DNA of 64,000 nt, taken from an uncultured Massilia sp. GTDB lineage: Bacteria > Pseudomonadota > Gammaproteobacteria > Burkholderiales > Burkholderiaceae_D. Numbering within the stretch: position 1 is the stretch's first letter; each line of letters starts with the position of its first letter. The translations under genes were made by a program, and so were the position numbers. The DNA lies in assembly GCF_913773735.1 (NCBI RefSeq), contig NZ_CAJYEB010000044.1, positions 1 to 64,000 on the forward strand, in the 5' to 3' direction. A model generated the notes under the pieces. That model had not been told where the DNA came from. It worked only from the letters and a program-made list of their open reading frames with translations, and did no database searches. Of the stretch, positions 63,210 to 64,000 are shown piece after piece.

Positions 63210-64000
63210 CATGGCTCCATCAACAGCGGCATCGCGCGCACCAGCACCAGCATGGCGATGCCCTGCAGCGTCGTGTAGTGCCAGACCAGCGCGATGTTGT
63301 CGAGCGTGGCGCGGCTGTTGGCGGCCAGGTGGCCGCGCCAGGCGCGCAGCGCCAGGTAGGGCGCGAGGATCGCCAGCACGGCGATGTGCAGGCCCTGGTA
63401 GCCGGCCAGCGCGGAAATGGCCGCGGCCCAGGCGCTGGCGGTGCCGTCCAGGCCCGCCATGCGCAGGCCGGCCAGGTCGATGGCGAACGCCGCGGCCGCG
63501 CAGGGCAGCGCCGCCAGCGCCAGCCACGGCAGGCGGCGCCGGCCGAGCGAACGCGTGGCCAGCCAGACCAGCACGGAGCCCAGCGCCAGCAGGCAGCCGG
63601 ACAGCAGCGCCTGGCCCGTCGGCGGCAGCGCGCTGCCGGGCGGCGGACACACCTGCAGGCGCATCGAGACGTGGATGTAGGCGAAGCCGAACGAGGCGAA
63701 GATGCTGCCGTCCACGACCAGCATGATGATCGTGCCCCACCAGGAGTGCGAACGGCGGCCGGTCGCGCCGACCGGCAGGCGCAGGTCGTCGGCCACCTGC
63801 GCGTCGGCCTGCGGCGGGCGGCGGTCCACCTGCCACAGCCAGCCGATGACCGCGGCGACGGCCACGATGCCGCCGATCCAGGCCGGGATCGTCAGCTTCA
63901 TCGTCAGCAGCAGGAAGAAGGCGGCGGTGCCGGCCGCGGCCAGCGGCGGCAGCCAGCTGTCGCCGGGCAGGATCATCAGGTAGCGCGGTTCGGCGCCGAC
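63209..64000 (-). CDS. Cytochrome c oxidase subunit III (C-terminal region, runs off the right edge)
   Basis: 264 codons are visible and the frame is open to the window edge. Hydrophobic segments with RSHSWWGTIIMLVVDGSIFASFGFAYIHVSMRLQVCPPPGSALP, a large Ala/Leu-rich block and LDNIALVWHYTTLQGIAMLVLVRAMPLLMEP match cytochrome oxidase subunit III. The upstream YLMILPGDSWLPP stretch suggests a fused subunit I-III protein, which cannot be proven from the window. Terminal respiratory enzyme in the inner membrane. Overlaps the following small membrane-protein gene by 1-4 bases. Confidence 0.8.
   Translation of the reverse strand, partial: VGAEPRYLMILPGDSWLPPLAAAGTAAFFLLLTMKLTIPAWIGGIVAVAAVIGWLWQVDRRPPQADAQVADDLRLPVGATGRRSHSWWGTIIMLVVDGSIFASFGFAYIHVSMRLQVCPPPGSALPPTGQALLSGCLLALGSVLVWLATRSLGRRRLPWLALAALPCAAAAFAIDLAGLRMAGLDGTASAWAAAISALAGYQGLHIAVLAILAPYLALRAWRGHLAANSRATLDNIALVWHYTTLQGIAMLVLVRAMPLLMEP

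Overview
The window is high-GC, tightly packed chromosomal DNA from a betaproteobacterium, most likely of the Massilia/Telluria group of Oxalobacteraceae. This is inferred from gene content: the PHA granule protein PhaM, paired DUF3108 proteins, a DUF4347/Ig giant surface protein, a DUF4214 secreted protein, and KatE with a C-terminal DJ-1/PfpI-like domain. Dispersed palindromic repeats sit mostly between convergent genes. I see no rRNA, tRNA, insertion sequence, CRISPR array or prophage.

Layout. 1-4490 (minus): outer-membrane TolC-like lipoprotein, short periplasmic adaptor and the N-terminal part of a giant DUF4347 surface protein, which looks like a dedicated export unit. 4.9-14.0 kb: accessory enzymes (Gly/Ser/Thr low-complexity secreted protein, serine hydrolase, LLM flavin monooxygenase-like protein, YecD-like hydrolase, M1 and M16 peptidases). 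14.2-18.2 kb: a closely spaced plus-strand run (DUF882 murein peptidase-like, two exported proteins, NTF2-like, M20 peptidase, thioesterase). 18.3-20.5 kb: ECF sigma factor, membrane anti-sigma-like protein and periplasmic protein. 20.6-24.6 kb: KatE, DUF3016, Nei-like glycosylase.

24.8-31.2 kb is a signalling block: REC-DUF3369-HD-GYP phosphodiesterase, hybrid histidine kinase, PPC/DUF296 protein and a convergent GAF-GAF histidine kinase. 31.3-33.5 kb: hypothetical and proline-rich small proteins and QueC. 33.6-40.0 kb: tamA-tamB. 40.1-44.4 kb: SDR/regulator divergent pair, tandem membrane paralogues, VirK/YbjX (DUF535) protein. 44.6-47.7 kb: DUF4214/Ig-like secreted protein split by a one-base frameshift. 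48.2-53.2 kb (minus): mksF-mksE-mksB, a MukBEF-like condensin with no nuclease subunit nearby. 53.4-60.3 kb: exported small proteins, membrane-anchored glutaredoxin, two DUF3108 proteins, PhaM, and a histidine kinase/REC-TPR pair. 60.3-64.0 kb: MnmC with a degenerate methyltransferase half, Tag, a candidate structured RNA with a strong terminator, and the end of a cytochrome oxidase gene.

The least explained structures are (i) several unrelated-looking palindromic repeat families at almost every convergent gene junction, one of which supplies the TAG stop codon of the flanking genes; (ii) a plus-strand hairpin chain ending in an intrinsic terminator at 62.7-62.85 kb with no gene assigned; and (iii) the frameshifted secreted protein. 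All functional calls rest on reading motifs by eye; no database search was run.
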